Shown here: positions 1-6,977 of the stretch, piece by piece
Position numbering within the stretch: the first letter of the stretch is position 1
Layout of the letters: each line of letters starts with the position of its first letter
Origin: an uncultured bacterium
GTDB lineage: Bacteria; Cyanobacteriota; Vampirovibrionia; Gastranaerophilales; Gastranaerophilaceae
Assembly (NCBI GenBank): GCA_900549855.1
Contig: URPS01000045.1
Location: forward strand, 1 to 16,112
Length of the DNA stretch: 16,112 nucleotides
Direction: 5' to 3'
Made by a program: the position numbers and the translations under genes
The notes under the pieces: model-generated
What the model was told of the DNA's origin: nothing
Database searches by the model: none
The model's input: only the letters and a program-made list of their open reading frames with translations

Positions 1-626
1 GCTTTTCTCTTTGTACTATCCATTTTGCCGATAAAATCAAGAAAACCCATATGGATTTTTTGTGATGTAGTTAACTTTGGCTTTGGAATATGTTCGTCAT
101 AAAACATTTCCGGTGTGTAATCCCTATCATAAACAGGAATTATATGTTTAACGACCCCATTTTGTTTAAACAGCATGTACCATTCACCATTCTGCTCTCT
201 TGGTGTTAGCAAATAATACCCAGGTTCAATCGTGATATTTTTAAAATAAATAGGTGAAATCAATCTAAGCAGAGGATATATAGACCAAGATGTATCTTTC
301 ATATCATAATACTGATCTGGATCTATATCGTGCAAATACGAAAATGTTGGAACTTCTAAACTGTTATAAATAGCAGCATAATCTTTTGTTGGCTTTGTGT
401 TTGATGTAGGCGGAATAATAATTTCATCACCCATATCATCTTCTGAAAAAGATTGATAAGGTCTTGAATCCTCATCCTTGTCTTCTTTATCCAAATCATC
501 AGGATTTATGTCATCATAAAATCCCGCAGGAGTACCGGCGTGCCCTCCATTATCAGCAGGTATCGCAAAACTTGGGGTTAATAAACATAAGCAAAATATA
601 CAAATGAGTAAACATTTTCTTAGCAT
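1..626 (-). CDS. Secreted protein of unknown function (3' end cut by the window edge)
   Basis: The reading frame is open from ATG at 626 to the window edge, giving about 208 residues with no stop. The N-terminus MLRKCLLICIFCLCLLTPSFA is a good Sec signal peptide (basic start, Cys/Leu-rich core, cleavage after Ser-Phe-Ala at about residue 21). A very acidic linker follows (DDINPDDLDKEDKDED, about 38-53). Then comes a globular-looking part with aromatic-rich stretches (EPGYYLLTP, GEWYMLFKQNG, about 140-165) that read like beta strands. The start lies only 15 nt after the stop of the 57-aa gene, with no clear Shine-Dalgarno sequence, which suggests translation by coupling within a three-gene transcript. 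I do not recognise a family. The protein probably acts outside the cytoplasm. I am confident it is a real gene and have no call on function. Confidence 0.75.
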   Translation of the reverse strand, partial: MLRKCLLICIFCLCLLTPSFAIPADNGGHAGTPAGFYDDINPDDLDKEDKDEDSRPYQSFSEDDMGDEIIIPPTSNTKPTKDYAAIYNSLEVPTFSYLHDIDPDQYYDMKDTSWSIYPLLRLISPIYFKNITIEPGYYLLTPREQNGEWYMLFKQNGVVKHIIPVYDRDYTPEMFYDEHIPKPKLTTSQKIHMGFLDFIGKMDSTKRK

Positions 627-641
627 ACAATTATTTTAATG

Positions 642-815
642 TTAGGTATAAGAGATGTCAACTTTGGAATGTATTTTGTTATAATTATTAGCACCAATTT
701 CCTTTAGAAATTCAAACGCATTCGATAAATTTCCTGCATCTGCATTATCAATCCCCAATTGGATATCACGATTTAAGTTATCTAATTTTTCTTGCAAATA
801 TAACGTTTCGTCCAT
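642..815 (-). CDS. Small protein of 57 aa in an operon
   Basis: ATG at 815 runs to TAA at 642-644 and encodes an acidic, soluble 57-residue protein beginning MDETLYLQEKLDNLNRDIQ. It has heptad-like Leu/Ile spacing in the first half (LYLQEKLDNLNRDIQLGI) and no signal peptide or membrane segment. It sits 39 nt after the EF-hand gene and 15 nt before the secreted-protein gene on the same strand, so co-transcription is likely. No clear Shine-Dalgarno sequence precedes it. The tight fit between its neighbours and the protein-like amino-acid use argue that it is real. Its function is unknown; a small helical partner of one of the flanking products is a guess. Confidence 0.5.
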   Translation of the reverse strand: MDETLYLQEKLDNLNRDIQLGIDNADAGNLSNAFEFLKEIGANNYNKIHSKVDISYT

Positions 816-854
816 AGGTATATTATAAATTGAAAATTTAATCCTTAAACAACG

Positions 855-1220
855 CTATGCCTCTGCTGCGATTTTGGAGTTGTTTTCAGGGTAAGCAATT
901 TTCATGTATTTTTCTATATCTTTCACAACATTTTTTGTTTGGAAAGTTTCAGAATTTTCATCAACAGTGGTTGCATTCTTTTCTACCGGAGTAGATGATG
1001 CGTTTTGTTTGCAATATTCCATATACTCATCATAAGAAATTATGCCATCACCATCACTGTCCATTGCTTTATCATACTTTGCGTCACCATCTTTAGCATA
1101 GGATAAATCATTATCGGTTTTAATTTCTTTTATTTTTGCACTGGATTCATATGTTTGATTCAACAATTGTTGATTCAACATAAATTGGTTCATCATTAGT
1201 TGGTTTGAAACACTGGACAT
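855..1220 (-). CDS. Small EF-hand calcium-binding protein
   Basis: This 121-aa protein has one textbook EF-hand loop at residues 54-65: DSDGDGIISYDE, with Asp at 1, 3 and 5, Gly at 6, Ile at 8 and Glu at 12. Flanking residues (KYDKAM before, YMEYC after) could form the E and F helices. A second loop is not obvious, so it may dimerise or bind one ion. The first 23 residues are an unusual Met/Asn/Gln/Leu-rich repeat (NQLMMNQFMLNQQLLNQ), helical in look. There is no signal peptide, so a cytoplasmic location or a non-Sec route is expected. AGGAG lies about 8 nt before the ATG. A candidate promoter lies just upstream, making this the first gene of the run down to 1. The EF-hand is clear; the biological role is unknown. 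Confidence 0.8.
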   Translation of the reverse strand: MSSVSNQLMMNQFMLNQQLLNQTYESSAKIKEIKTDNDLSYAKDGDAKYDKAMDSDGDGIISYDEYMEYCKQNASSTPVEKNATTVDENSETFQTKNVVKDIEKYMKIAYPENNSKIAAEA

Positions 1221-1257
1221 ATGTGCTCCTTATAGTTGATACTTTTACATACATTAC

Positions 1258-1285
1258 ATTATAACGTTGTTTTTCTGTATCGCAA
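1258..1285 (-). promoter_or_regulatory. Candidate sigma-70 promoter of the EF-hand operon
   Basis: On the minus strand TTGCGA (1280-1285) is followed after 16 bp by a perfect TATAAT (1258-1263). This places the transcription start near 1251, about 30 nt before the ATG at 1220, with AGGAG in between. This is a pattern match only. Confidence 0.4.
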
Positions 1286-1412
1286 CACCCATGAGAATTA
1301 ATATTAAAAGGTTAAATAAAATATACGCCTCTCTTATTTTTCCATTACTGTCTATTATTAATATCACTTTTCTTTCAGAAAAACTCTCAGCAAACTTACA
1401 AGCAAAAGGACT

Positions 1413-1486
1413 GGATTGCTTCGCTTTCAATCTTGTCAGCCCCAATCTACTATCTTGTATGCATAGCAAAAAAGCTCGCAATGACG
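1413..1486. repeat. Degenerate dispersed intergenic repeat (GGATTGCTTCGC ... GCTCGCAATGACG)
   Basis: Within the 305-bp gap between the EF-hand and dehydratase genes, GGATTGCTTCGC (1413-1424) and GCTCGCAATGACG (1474-1486) are the two ends of a palindromic repeat type found between genes in many bacterial genomes. Here they are separated by about 49 bp that includes CAATCTTGTCAGCCCCAATC. The arms can pair only partly (ATTGC with GCAAT). Short ORFs read through this stretch on both strands but have no ribosome site and no protein-like content. The rest of 1221-1525 is AT-rich and, apart from the promoter, I see nothing coding in it. Assignment as a dispersed repeat is from memory of similar sequences. 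Confidence 0.4.
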
Positions 1487-1525
1487 AAAAGCGAACCTAC
1501 CGGCTCACAAGTGCAGTGGAATACA

Positions 1526-2653
1526 CTAGATACGTGTTTTTAGTTTACCAAGTTTTGCACGTTTTTTACGACGCATTAAATCAACGAAAGCTTCTAATCT
1601 TGTGATGTAGCCTGCCTTACCTGTTTGTTCATCCATAATAAGCGTTAAAATTGGAATTTCGTGATTTTCTCTCATTGTAGGGAAAATATTTTGTGACATA
1701 ATTTCCGGCATACAAGTAAATGGAGAAATGTGGATAATACCATCTTTACCTTTTTCGTCCGCAAAAACTACGTCTGAAACACATTCCAATGCATCACCGC
1801 CAATATCTCTCATCAAATATGGACGAGCCATTCTTTCTGCTCTCTGCAAATGAGTTTCAGGCGGTCTGAAAGCTTTAGGAATAATCGCATCCTTTAAGAA
1901 ACTGCCAACAGTTAGGCTTCTTCTTGTTTGAACTCCCATTTTGCCCAACTCACGTTCTATATTTTGGTTAGAGAATTCATCATTTACAAGGAAAATTTCT
2001 CCTGTAATATCAACATTCAAAACTTCTCTATTTGTATCAATTTCTGTTTTTTCAATCTCTTTAAGAGCTCTTTCGTAAGCGATTTTTAAATCGTGTGTAG
2101 AATTTGCTTTATCAATCATTTTTAAAGCTTTTTTGTAATTTCTTTCTGCATCACCAAACTTAATTTCACGAGCTCTATAATAAGAAAGAGCCGTATCTAA
2201 ATCATCAATGGCAAAGATTTTGCGCATTGTTATATTAATCGCTCTCAAAATTAAAATCGGGTCATTTTTGCCTGAAACATCTCTCAAGAAATTATAAAGC
2301 CCTTTTATACCATCATATAGTGATAATTCAATATAGTTAGCGTTGTAACCGAGTTCCTTAAGAGTTGTGTGAATGTTTGTTCCGTATTCACCTAAACGAC
2401 AAATCCCCGGAGATGTAATCATTGCAACATAGTCAGCTCCGCCTTCTATCGCTTCAATAAAGTTGCCGAGTATTAACTTGTATGGTAAGCAAATAGCTTC
2501 GGGTGAGTTCTTTGTTCCGTATGATAAAGTTTTCTTACTAGTATAAGGCGGAACATAAGGTTCTACTCCAATTTTTCTAAGTCCTGCAGCCCAAGCTATA
2601 GAAATTGTTCCCATGTGAGGAAATGCTACTTTGATTTTTTTACCCTTTGCCAT
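1526..2653 (-). CDS. 2-hydroxyacyl-CoA dehydratase-type protein (COG3581 / DUF2229-like)
   Basis: This 375-aa protein is related to the D/beta component of (R)-2-hydroxyacyl-CoA dehydratases and to the activase-associated COG3581 proteins, which bind an iron-sulfur cluster. Signatures visible are KVAFPHMGT (8-16), SPEAICLPYK with Cys55, SPGICRLGEYG with Cys85, Cys291, SPFTCMPE with Cys314, and the highly typical C-terminal DEQTGKAGYITRLEAFVDL. Members I remember carry GGCGPC at the second motif; here it reads TSPGIC, so one cysteine appears replaced by serine. Proteins like this usually work with an ATP-driven activator of the ASKHA fold, but no such gene is in the window. GGGAG lies 8-9 nt before the ATG. 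The gene looks monocistronic. The family is firm; the substrate is unknown and may not be a hydroxyacyl-CoA at all. Confidence 0.85.
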   Translation of the reverse strand: MAKGKKIKVAFPHMGTISIAWAAGLRKIGVEPYVPPYTSKKTLSYGTKNSPEAICLPYKLILGNFIEAIEGGADYVAMITSPGICRLGEYGTNIHTTLKELGYNANYIELSLYDGIKGLYNFLRDVSGKNDPILILRAINITMRKIFAIDDLDTALSYYRAREIKFGDAERNYKKALKMIDKANSTHDLKIAYERALKEIEKTEIDTNREVLNVDITGEIFLVNDEFSNQNIERELGKMGVQTRRSLTVGSFLKDAIIPKAFRPPETHLQRAERMARPYLMRDIGGDALECVSDVVFADEKGKDGIIHISPFTCMPEIMSQNIFPTMRENHEIPILTLIMDEQTGKAGYITRLEAFVDLMRRKKRAKLGKLKTRI

Positions 2654-2681
2654 TTATTTTACTCCCGTATTTATTAATTTT

Positions 2682-2711
2682 ATTATATCTCAAAAATAAA
2701 AATGGAGTAAA
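2682..2711 (-). promoter_or_regulatory. Candidate promoter of the dehydratase-type gene
   Basis: On the minus strand TTTACT (2706-2711) and a perfect TATAAT (2682-2687) are 18 bp apart. Transcription would start near 2675, about 20 nt before the ATG at 2653. Confidence 0.4.
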
Positions 2712-2779
2712 AGAGGATTAGATGTACAGAAGTGAAGAAGCTTGGTTATTTATAATTAAACTTGAGGTGTGTATATCTT

Positions 2780-2842
2780 ATGTTTTTAGAACGTTTGATT
2801 GGAATAGCTGACAAAAATGTTCATGCCTTCTTAAATTTTTAA
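2780..2842 (+). CDS. Possible 20-aa leader ORF upstream of the sigma gene
   Basis: ATG at 2780 opens a 20-codon frame (MFLERLIGIADKNVHAFLNF) ending in TAA at 2840-2842. GAGGTG at 2764-2769 is a good ribosome site, about 10 nt upstream. A perfect TATAAT at 2751-2756, without a convincing -35 box, would start a transcript just before it. The ORF ends 58 nt before the sigma start. It could be a regulatory leader peptide or chance; the evidence is the ribosome site alone. Confidence 0.22.
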   Translation: MFLERLIGIADKNVHAFLNF

Positions 2843-2888
2843 TATGGAACTTTTTTGCTTTTTTATCGTCTTAATCTATAGAGAAGAT

Positions 2889-2895
2889 GGAGGAG
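2889..2895 (+). promoter_or_regulatory. Ribosome binding site deciding the sigma-factor start
   Basis: GGAGGAG lies 5 nt before ATG at 2901. The in-frame ATG at 2844 has no such site and would add 19 hydrophobic residues not seen at the N-terminus of sigma factors. Confidence 0.8.
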
Positions 2896-2900
2896 ATTTT

Positions 2901-3830
2901 ATGAGCAGAGCTTATAGTAGTGCTGAATATATTGGCAGCACAGATATGGAAGTGAATTCACCAAAAACTTTCAGTACGATTGTTAATAACGATGATATTT
3001 TGCAAATGTACTTAAAGGAAATTGGGCGCAAAAAAATGCTTTCCAGAAGCGAAGAACTGGAACTTGGACAAAGAATTCAGGAAGGGAATTGGAAAGAAAA
3101 AGAACAAGCTAAGCGTAAATTGATTCAAGCAAATTTAAGACTTGTTGTAAGTATTGCAAAAAAATACATAGGGCAAGGCGTATTGTTTATGGATTTGGTG
3201 CAAGAGGGGTCACTTGGTTTAATTAAGGCTGCTGAAAAATTTGATTACAAAAAGAATTTCAAATTTTCGACTTATGCAACTTGGTGGATTAAGCAAACGA
3301 TAATTCGTGCTATTTCAAACCATTCTAGGACAATTCGTATTCCTGTGCATATGTTAGAAAAAATTCGAAGATATAAAAAAGCTTGTCATATTGCAGCTTG
3401 TGACGAAACAATGGACGTGGATAACGAAACTATTGCAAAGATTTCCGGCTTGGATGTTAAAAAGATTGACGAAGTTAAAAGCGCACTTAAAAAAGAGCCT
3501 GTAAGTCTTGATACGTACGTAACAGACGATTTGTGTATTCAAGACTATGTTGAAGATACATCTTACGCTTCGCCAGAAAATAATATCCAGAAAATTTTAC
3601 AAGCCAGAGATGTTAAAAAGTTACTTAATACCTTGGACAAAAGAGAACGTGAAATTTTAATCAAAAGATTCGGTATTGACTCAAAAGAACCAAAGACTCT
3701 CGAACAAATTGGTAATGACCTTGGATTTTCAAAAGAAAGAATTCGCCAATTGGAAAATATTGCACTGCAAAAATTGCGAAGAACAGAAAAGATTACAAAA
3801 CTTAGAACTTATCTGGAAGATGATGAATAA
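2901..3830 (+). CDS. RNA polymerase sigma factor, RpoD/SigA-like (sigma-70 group 1/2)
   Basis: This 309-aa sigma factor directs RNA polymerase to -10/-35 promoters. Region 1.2 is DDILQMYLKEIG...LSRSEELELGQRI (31-60). Region 2 runs about 75-145, with NLRLVVSIAKKY, GLIKAAEKFDY and the -10-reading helix FSTYATWWIKQTIIRAI, then SRTIRIPVHM entering region 3. Region 4 is about 240-295: LDKREREILIKRFG, and the helix-turn-helix TLEQIGNDLGFSKERIRQLE that reads the -35 box. There is no acidic region 1.1. The size and the RTIRIPVH motif match cyanobacterial group 2 sigma factors and compact primary sigmas. It is not a FliA-type flagellar sigma, because region 1.2 and the full region 3 are present. Whether it is the housekeeping sigma cannot be settled here. 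It abuts the next gene tail to tail with no spacer. Confidence 0.93.
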   Translation: MSRAYSSAEYIGSTDMEVNSPKTFSTIVNNDDILQMYLKEIGRKKMLSRSEELELGQRIQEGNWKEKEQAKRKLIQANLRLVVSIAKKYIGQGVLFMDLVQEGSLGLIKAAEKFDYKKNFKFSTYATWWIKQTIIRAISNHSRTIRIPVHMLEKIRRYKKACHIAACDETMDVDNETIAKISGLDVKKIDEVKSALKKEPVSLDTYVTDDLCIQDYVEDTSYASPENNIQKILQARDVKKLLNTLDKREREILIKRFGIDSKEPKTLEQIGNDLGFSKERIRQLENIALQKLRRTEKITKLRTYLEDDE

Positions 3831-5585
3831 TTAGTGTTTGTCTTTGTTATATACCACATAGCCGCCATAGATTGATAACGCAGCACAAACTATTCCTATA
3901 CCTATTTTTAAGAACAAATTATTATTGGAGTAATTTTCTTTTTGCTCCAATATTTTTTTGTACTTAAGAATTTTTTTATATAATTTAGCATCTGTTTTAT
4001 CCAGCCCTTGTGCTTTAAAATTCTTGGCTAGAGCGTCCATCGGATTATACCCTTCTTTGTTTTCTAACGCTTTAAAATATGTATTTTCAAAATCTTTTGA
4101 GATTCCGACTCTGTAATTTTTAGTTTTATCTTCGTTGTTTAAAAATTGTTCATTTAAACCGAGAGCATCAGAGAAAAATATCATGTTGTGGTAAGCTCCT
4201 GTCGGTTCTGCAAATTTTGCCTGAATAAATTCTTTCGGGTTTTGCAATTCTTTTTGTGGAATTTTTAAGATATCGGCAAGAACTTTTGCCTGAGAATTAT
4301 TGTATTTTATTTTTCCTGAATCGTGATTTGTTGCGCCAATAATAAAACTATCAGGAGCCCAGTTGCGTTTCAAGAACGCATCATTACTTCCCCAATCTTG
4401 TGATAAATAATCAGATGTGTAAATTTTAATTCTATCTTTTACACAAGGTTTAAGTGTATAAGAATCATAGACACTAAAATTTTCGCCGGAAGTTGCAAAT
4501 TCATACATTATGTTTTTAAAATCTTTGCCCTTAACTTTTTGCGCTTCTTCTTCAATAATATCCAGAAATTTTCCATCATAAAATTTTCTCTTTGTGTCAT
4601 TGTTTTGAATTTGCGGCTGCATAACATATGTCCACGCTGCATCAACTCTTATTCCATCAAATCTTTTTGCGTAAAAATTGACTTTTTCTCTCAGAAGCTT
4701 TTCCCCCTCCGGCATATCTAAGTTTAGTGCGGGTAAGCCCCAGCCTATAGTTGTGTTTTCATGAAAAGCCTTCGGATTTGCCCAAACTTCGTCGTAAGAA
4801 AATCCGCAAAGCATATCAGCATTGAGCTTTAATCCATTTTTATTCAATTCATTTTTGGCATTTTTTAAGCTATCTTCTGCTAAAAATTGTTTGAAGTAAT
4901 AAAAATCAATATCTTTACTTTTTATTTGTTTAATTTCATTTATTCTATTTTTTCGCTCGGCTTCTGTTACCAAATCAGAATTAAACAAATTTTTGTCAAT
5001 ATTATTCCACTGCGTATAATCATTTGTGTTATTGATATCTCTTAATGCACGATATAAAGCCTTTGCTTCTAATCGACTTTGATTTTCTTTTTTGAACACT
5101 TCAAACGCTTCTTTAAATTTTCCATTTTCATAAATTTTATGCAAAATTTTTTCTTGAGGAGAATCCTTGCCGACAACATTTTCGAAACGAACATTTGAAT
5201 TTTTGTTATTGTCAATTAATTTTGAATAATCTTCCGGCTTGGCATATTTTTTAATATCAATATTTTGCTCACCTAAATCCATAGAAGTGCCGGAATAAAT
5301 TGGATACTCGCCATTATGACAATGATATTGCCCAACGGGAAGAAGCTGGATTTCATTTATTCCCCAATACGTTTTTGCAAAATTAAAAAATTTAGCACTT
5401 TCTTCTGTTCCCAAACAACCGACTCCGGTTTTGTTGGGAAGTGATGTCGAAGGAACTATTAACAGTGATTTCCCACGATTACCGACTTTGCTTTTTGCTT
5501 GAATAAGCGTATTTTGATAATCCGAGATTTCATCGTTTTTTAGTCTTCTTTGAAAGGTTATGTTATTTTTTGCGCAAATTCTCAT
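3831..5585 (-). CDS. Divergent GH77-like 4-alpha-glucanotransferase with C-terminal membrane anchor
   Basis: This 584-aa protein resembles MalQ/amylomaltase (GH77), which transfers alpha-1,4-glucan segments between maltooligosaccharides. The N-terminal signature SLPNKTGVGCLG (48-59) and the following INEIQLLPVGQ (76-86) match the SLPSPYGIG...WQILPLGPT region of the family. NADMLCGFSYDEVWANPKAF (255-274) matches the DIPIYVAYDSADVWANP block. Likely catalytic residues are Asp315 in GIRVDAAW (nucleophile), Glu362 in MYEFATSG (acid/base) and Asp422 in TNHDSG (third carboxylate). The first motif departs from the usual RIDHFRG, so activity or substrate may differ. Residues 557-579 form one hydrophobic segment followed by YNKDKH, a tail anchor not normal for MalQ. 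There is no signal peptide. The protein opens with NNITFQRRL, an N-terminal motif I associate with this lineage. AGGTG lies 7-8 nt before the ATG. Confidence 0.8.
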   Translation of the reverse strand: MRICAKNNITFQRRLKNDEISDYQNTLIQAKSKVGNRGKSLLIVPSTSLPNKTGVGCLGTEESAKFFNFAKTYWGINEIQLLPVGQYHCHNGEYPIYSGTSMDLGEQNIDIKKYAKPEDYSKLIDNNKNSNVRFENVVGKDSPQEKILHKIYENGKFKEAFEVFKKENQSRLEAKALYRALRDINNTNDYTQWNNIDKNLFNSDLVTEAERKNRINEIKQIKSKDIDFYYFKQFLAEDSLKNAKNELNKNGLKLNADMLCGFSYDEVWANPKAFHENTTIGWGLPALNLDMPEGEKLLREKVNFYAKRFDGIRVDAAWTYVMQPQIQNNDTKRKFYDGKFLDIIEEEAQKVKGKDFKNIMYEFATSGENFSVYDSYTLKPCVKDRIKIYTSDYLSQDWGSNDAFLKRNWAPDSFIIGATNHDSGKIKYNNSQAKVLADILKIPQKELQNPKEFIQAKFAEPTGAYHNMIFFSDALGLNEQFLNNEDKTKNYRVGISKDFENTYFKALENKEGYNPMDALAKNFKAQGLDKTDAKLYKKILKYKKILEQKENYSNNNLFLKIGIGIVCAALSIYGGYVVYNKDKH

Positions 5586-5668
5586 AACTACACACCTATC
5601 TATATTAAAACCCGAAGAATAACAAATTTGCCGTTTTATGTAGATTTGTTAAATATACATACTAAAAA

Positions 5669-5697
5669 TTGCAATAACTCTTTATTTACGGTAACAT
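5669..5697 (+). promoter_or_regulatory. Candidate promoter of the SLH-protein gene
   Basis: TTGCAA (5669-5674), a 17-bp spacer and TAACAT (5692-5697) fit a sigma-70 promoter with four of six matches in each box. Transcription would start near 5704, about 27 nt before the ATG at 5731. Confidence 0.3.
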
Positions 5698-5730
5698 TTG
5701 AGATATGAGTGTGAATAAGGAGGACTCTTA

Positions 5731-6867
5731 ATGTTCAAAAAATTATTAAAAGGAATGGTCGCATTAGGTGTGCTATTAATGCTAAACAATCCTGCACAAG
5801 CTTTCTATACAGATATGAACGAAAGCCACTGGGCATATCAGTCAATCAAATTCTTAACAGAAATTGGTGTTGTTGTTGGTTATCCTGATGGAACGTATAA
5901 ACCGGACATCCCTGTAACAAGAGCGGAATTTGCATCTATGGCAATTAAGGCACTTGGTCAGGAAGATGCTACTGTTACTCAAGACATCCATTTCTCAGAT
6001 ATAGAACCTAGCTTCTGGGCTTACAATATTATCAAAAAAGCTGTTTATTTTGATTTAATTCCGGATGCTGACGGTCAAAGATTCAGACCTTATGAATCTG
6101 TTACAAGAGCAGAGGCAATTTCAATTGCGGTTAATGCTCTAACAACATCTCAAATTAGCGAACAAAGAGCAAAAGATATTATTTCTAAGAGCTATGAAGA
6201 CTATACTCAAATGCCAGCTTGGTTTTTGATTTCAGCAGCTAAGGCACAATTGCTTGACTTAATCATTGTAATGCCGGGTAATGAAGGTAAATTGGAATCA
6301 GACAGACCTGCAAACAGAGCAGAAGTTGCAGCTATTTTATACAAGATGATGCAAGAGGCTAAACTTAATCCAAACGCTAAGTTAGCAGAAAATATGCAAA
6401 AGAGAACAGCAGAAGGTTATATCGTAGATAACGTAAGAGTACAAGGTTCTATCGGTATTATTCCTGCAGGCGCTATTATTCCTATCAAAATGGAAACTGT
6501 AGTTGGTTCTCAAATTTCAAATGTAGCTGATATTTATACAGCAAAAGCTCCTAAAAATATCGTAACAAAAGATAAATACCTTTTGATTTCAGAAGGCAGT
6601 GACTTGAAAGGTCAAGTAAAATTTGTACAAAGAGGTAAAACATTTAAACAAAACGGTCAAATTATCGTTAAGAACGAACTTCTAGTAACTCCTAACGATC
6701 AAGCGGTTATGTTATATGGTGTTGCAACTCTTGATCCATCAAAAATCGGTTTTTGGAGAAGAATATTCAAGGGTGCTAAAGTTTTAACAATGCCTGGACA
6801 AATTGTTAACATTAGACTTCTTGGACCATTGAAAATTGATTTAACTAACGGTTATATTTACGAATAG
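5731..6867 (+). CDS. Secreted S-layer-homology (SLH) domain protein
   Basis: This 378-aa exported protein has a Sec signal peptide of 24 residues (KKLLKG, then a Leu-rich core, cleavage after Pro-Ala-Gln-Ala). Three SLH repeats follow, at about 27-75, 87-137 and 161-208. Each has the W/F-A-x-x-x-I opening (HWAYQSIKFL, FWAYNIIKKA, WFLISAAKAQ) and a TRAE-type motif (VTRAEF 62-67, VTRAEA 124-129, ANRAEV 194-199). SLH triplets bind cell-wall-linked polymers, so this anchors the protein to peptidoglycan or its polymer. Residues 225-378 are beta-rich and basic (AGAIIPIKMETVVG, SDLKGQVKFVQRG), resembling secreted adhesion or outer-surface domains, with no porin-like length. AAGGAGGA lies 7-8 nt before the ATG. 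The gene stands alone and ends in a strong terminator. The role is likely envelope organisation. Confidence 0.9.
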   Translation: MFKKLLKGMVALGVLLMLNNPAQAFYTDMNESHWAYQSIKFLTEIGVVVGYPDGTYKPDIPVTRAEFASMAIKALGQEDATVTQDIHFSDIEPSFWAYNIIKKAVYFDLIPDADGQRFRPYESVTRAEAISIAVNALTTSQISEQRAKDIISKSYEDYTQMPAWFLISAAKAQLLDLIIVMPGNEGKLESDRPANRAEVAAILYKMMQEAKLNPNAKLAENMQKRTAEGYIVDNVRVQGSIGIIPAGAIIPIKMETVVGSQISNVADIYTAKAPKNIVTKDKYLLISEGSDLKGQVKFVQRGKTFKQNGQIIVKNELLVTPNDQAVMLYGVATLDPSKIGFWRRIFKGAKVLTMPGQIVNIRLLGPLKIDLTNGYIYE

Positions 6868-6890
6868 TTAAAACAATAAATCAAAATTAA

Positions 6891-6928
6891 AACGAGCTCT
6901 TGTTGATAAAAGCAAGAGCTTGTTTTTT
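6891..6928 (+). terminator. Rho-independent terminator of the SLH gene
   Basis: AGCTCTTG (6895-6902) pairs perfectly with CAAGAGCT (6913-6920) across a 10-nt loop. Pairing extends outward by a G-U and a C-G pair, and T6923-T6928 follow. It lies 24 nt after the stop codon. Confidence 0.85.
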
Positions 6929-6946
6929 GCAAAATAATTAAGTTTT

Positions 6947-6966
6947 GTCAGCTTAGTAAAGCTGAC
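6947..6966. repeat. Perfect 8-bp hairpin, GTCAGCTT/AAGCTGAC
   Basis: GTCAGCTT (6947-6954) and AAGCTGAC (6959-6966) flank AGTA. It sits between the SLH terminator and the stop codon of the 271-aa gene (6978). It lacks an adjacent T-run in the direction of that gene, so it is a poor terminator. Together with the following CCTAC it resembles a dispersed intergenic palindrome. Confidence 0.5.
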
Positions 6967-6977
6967 CTACTTTTTAG

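Noticed and set aside
1254..1605. Overlapping ORFs on both strands in the gap before the dehydratase gene
   Set aside because: They lie over a dispersed repeat and a promoter, lack ribosome sites, and do not read like folded proteins; one runs into the real gene on the other strand.
2844..2900. Longer start for the sigma factor (19 extra residues)
   Set aside because: No ribosome site at 2844 and a hydrophobic extension unlike sigma factors; GGAGGAG just before 2901 decides the start.
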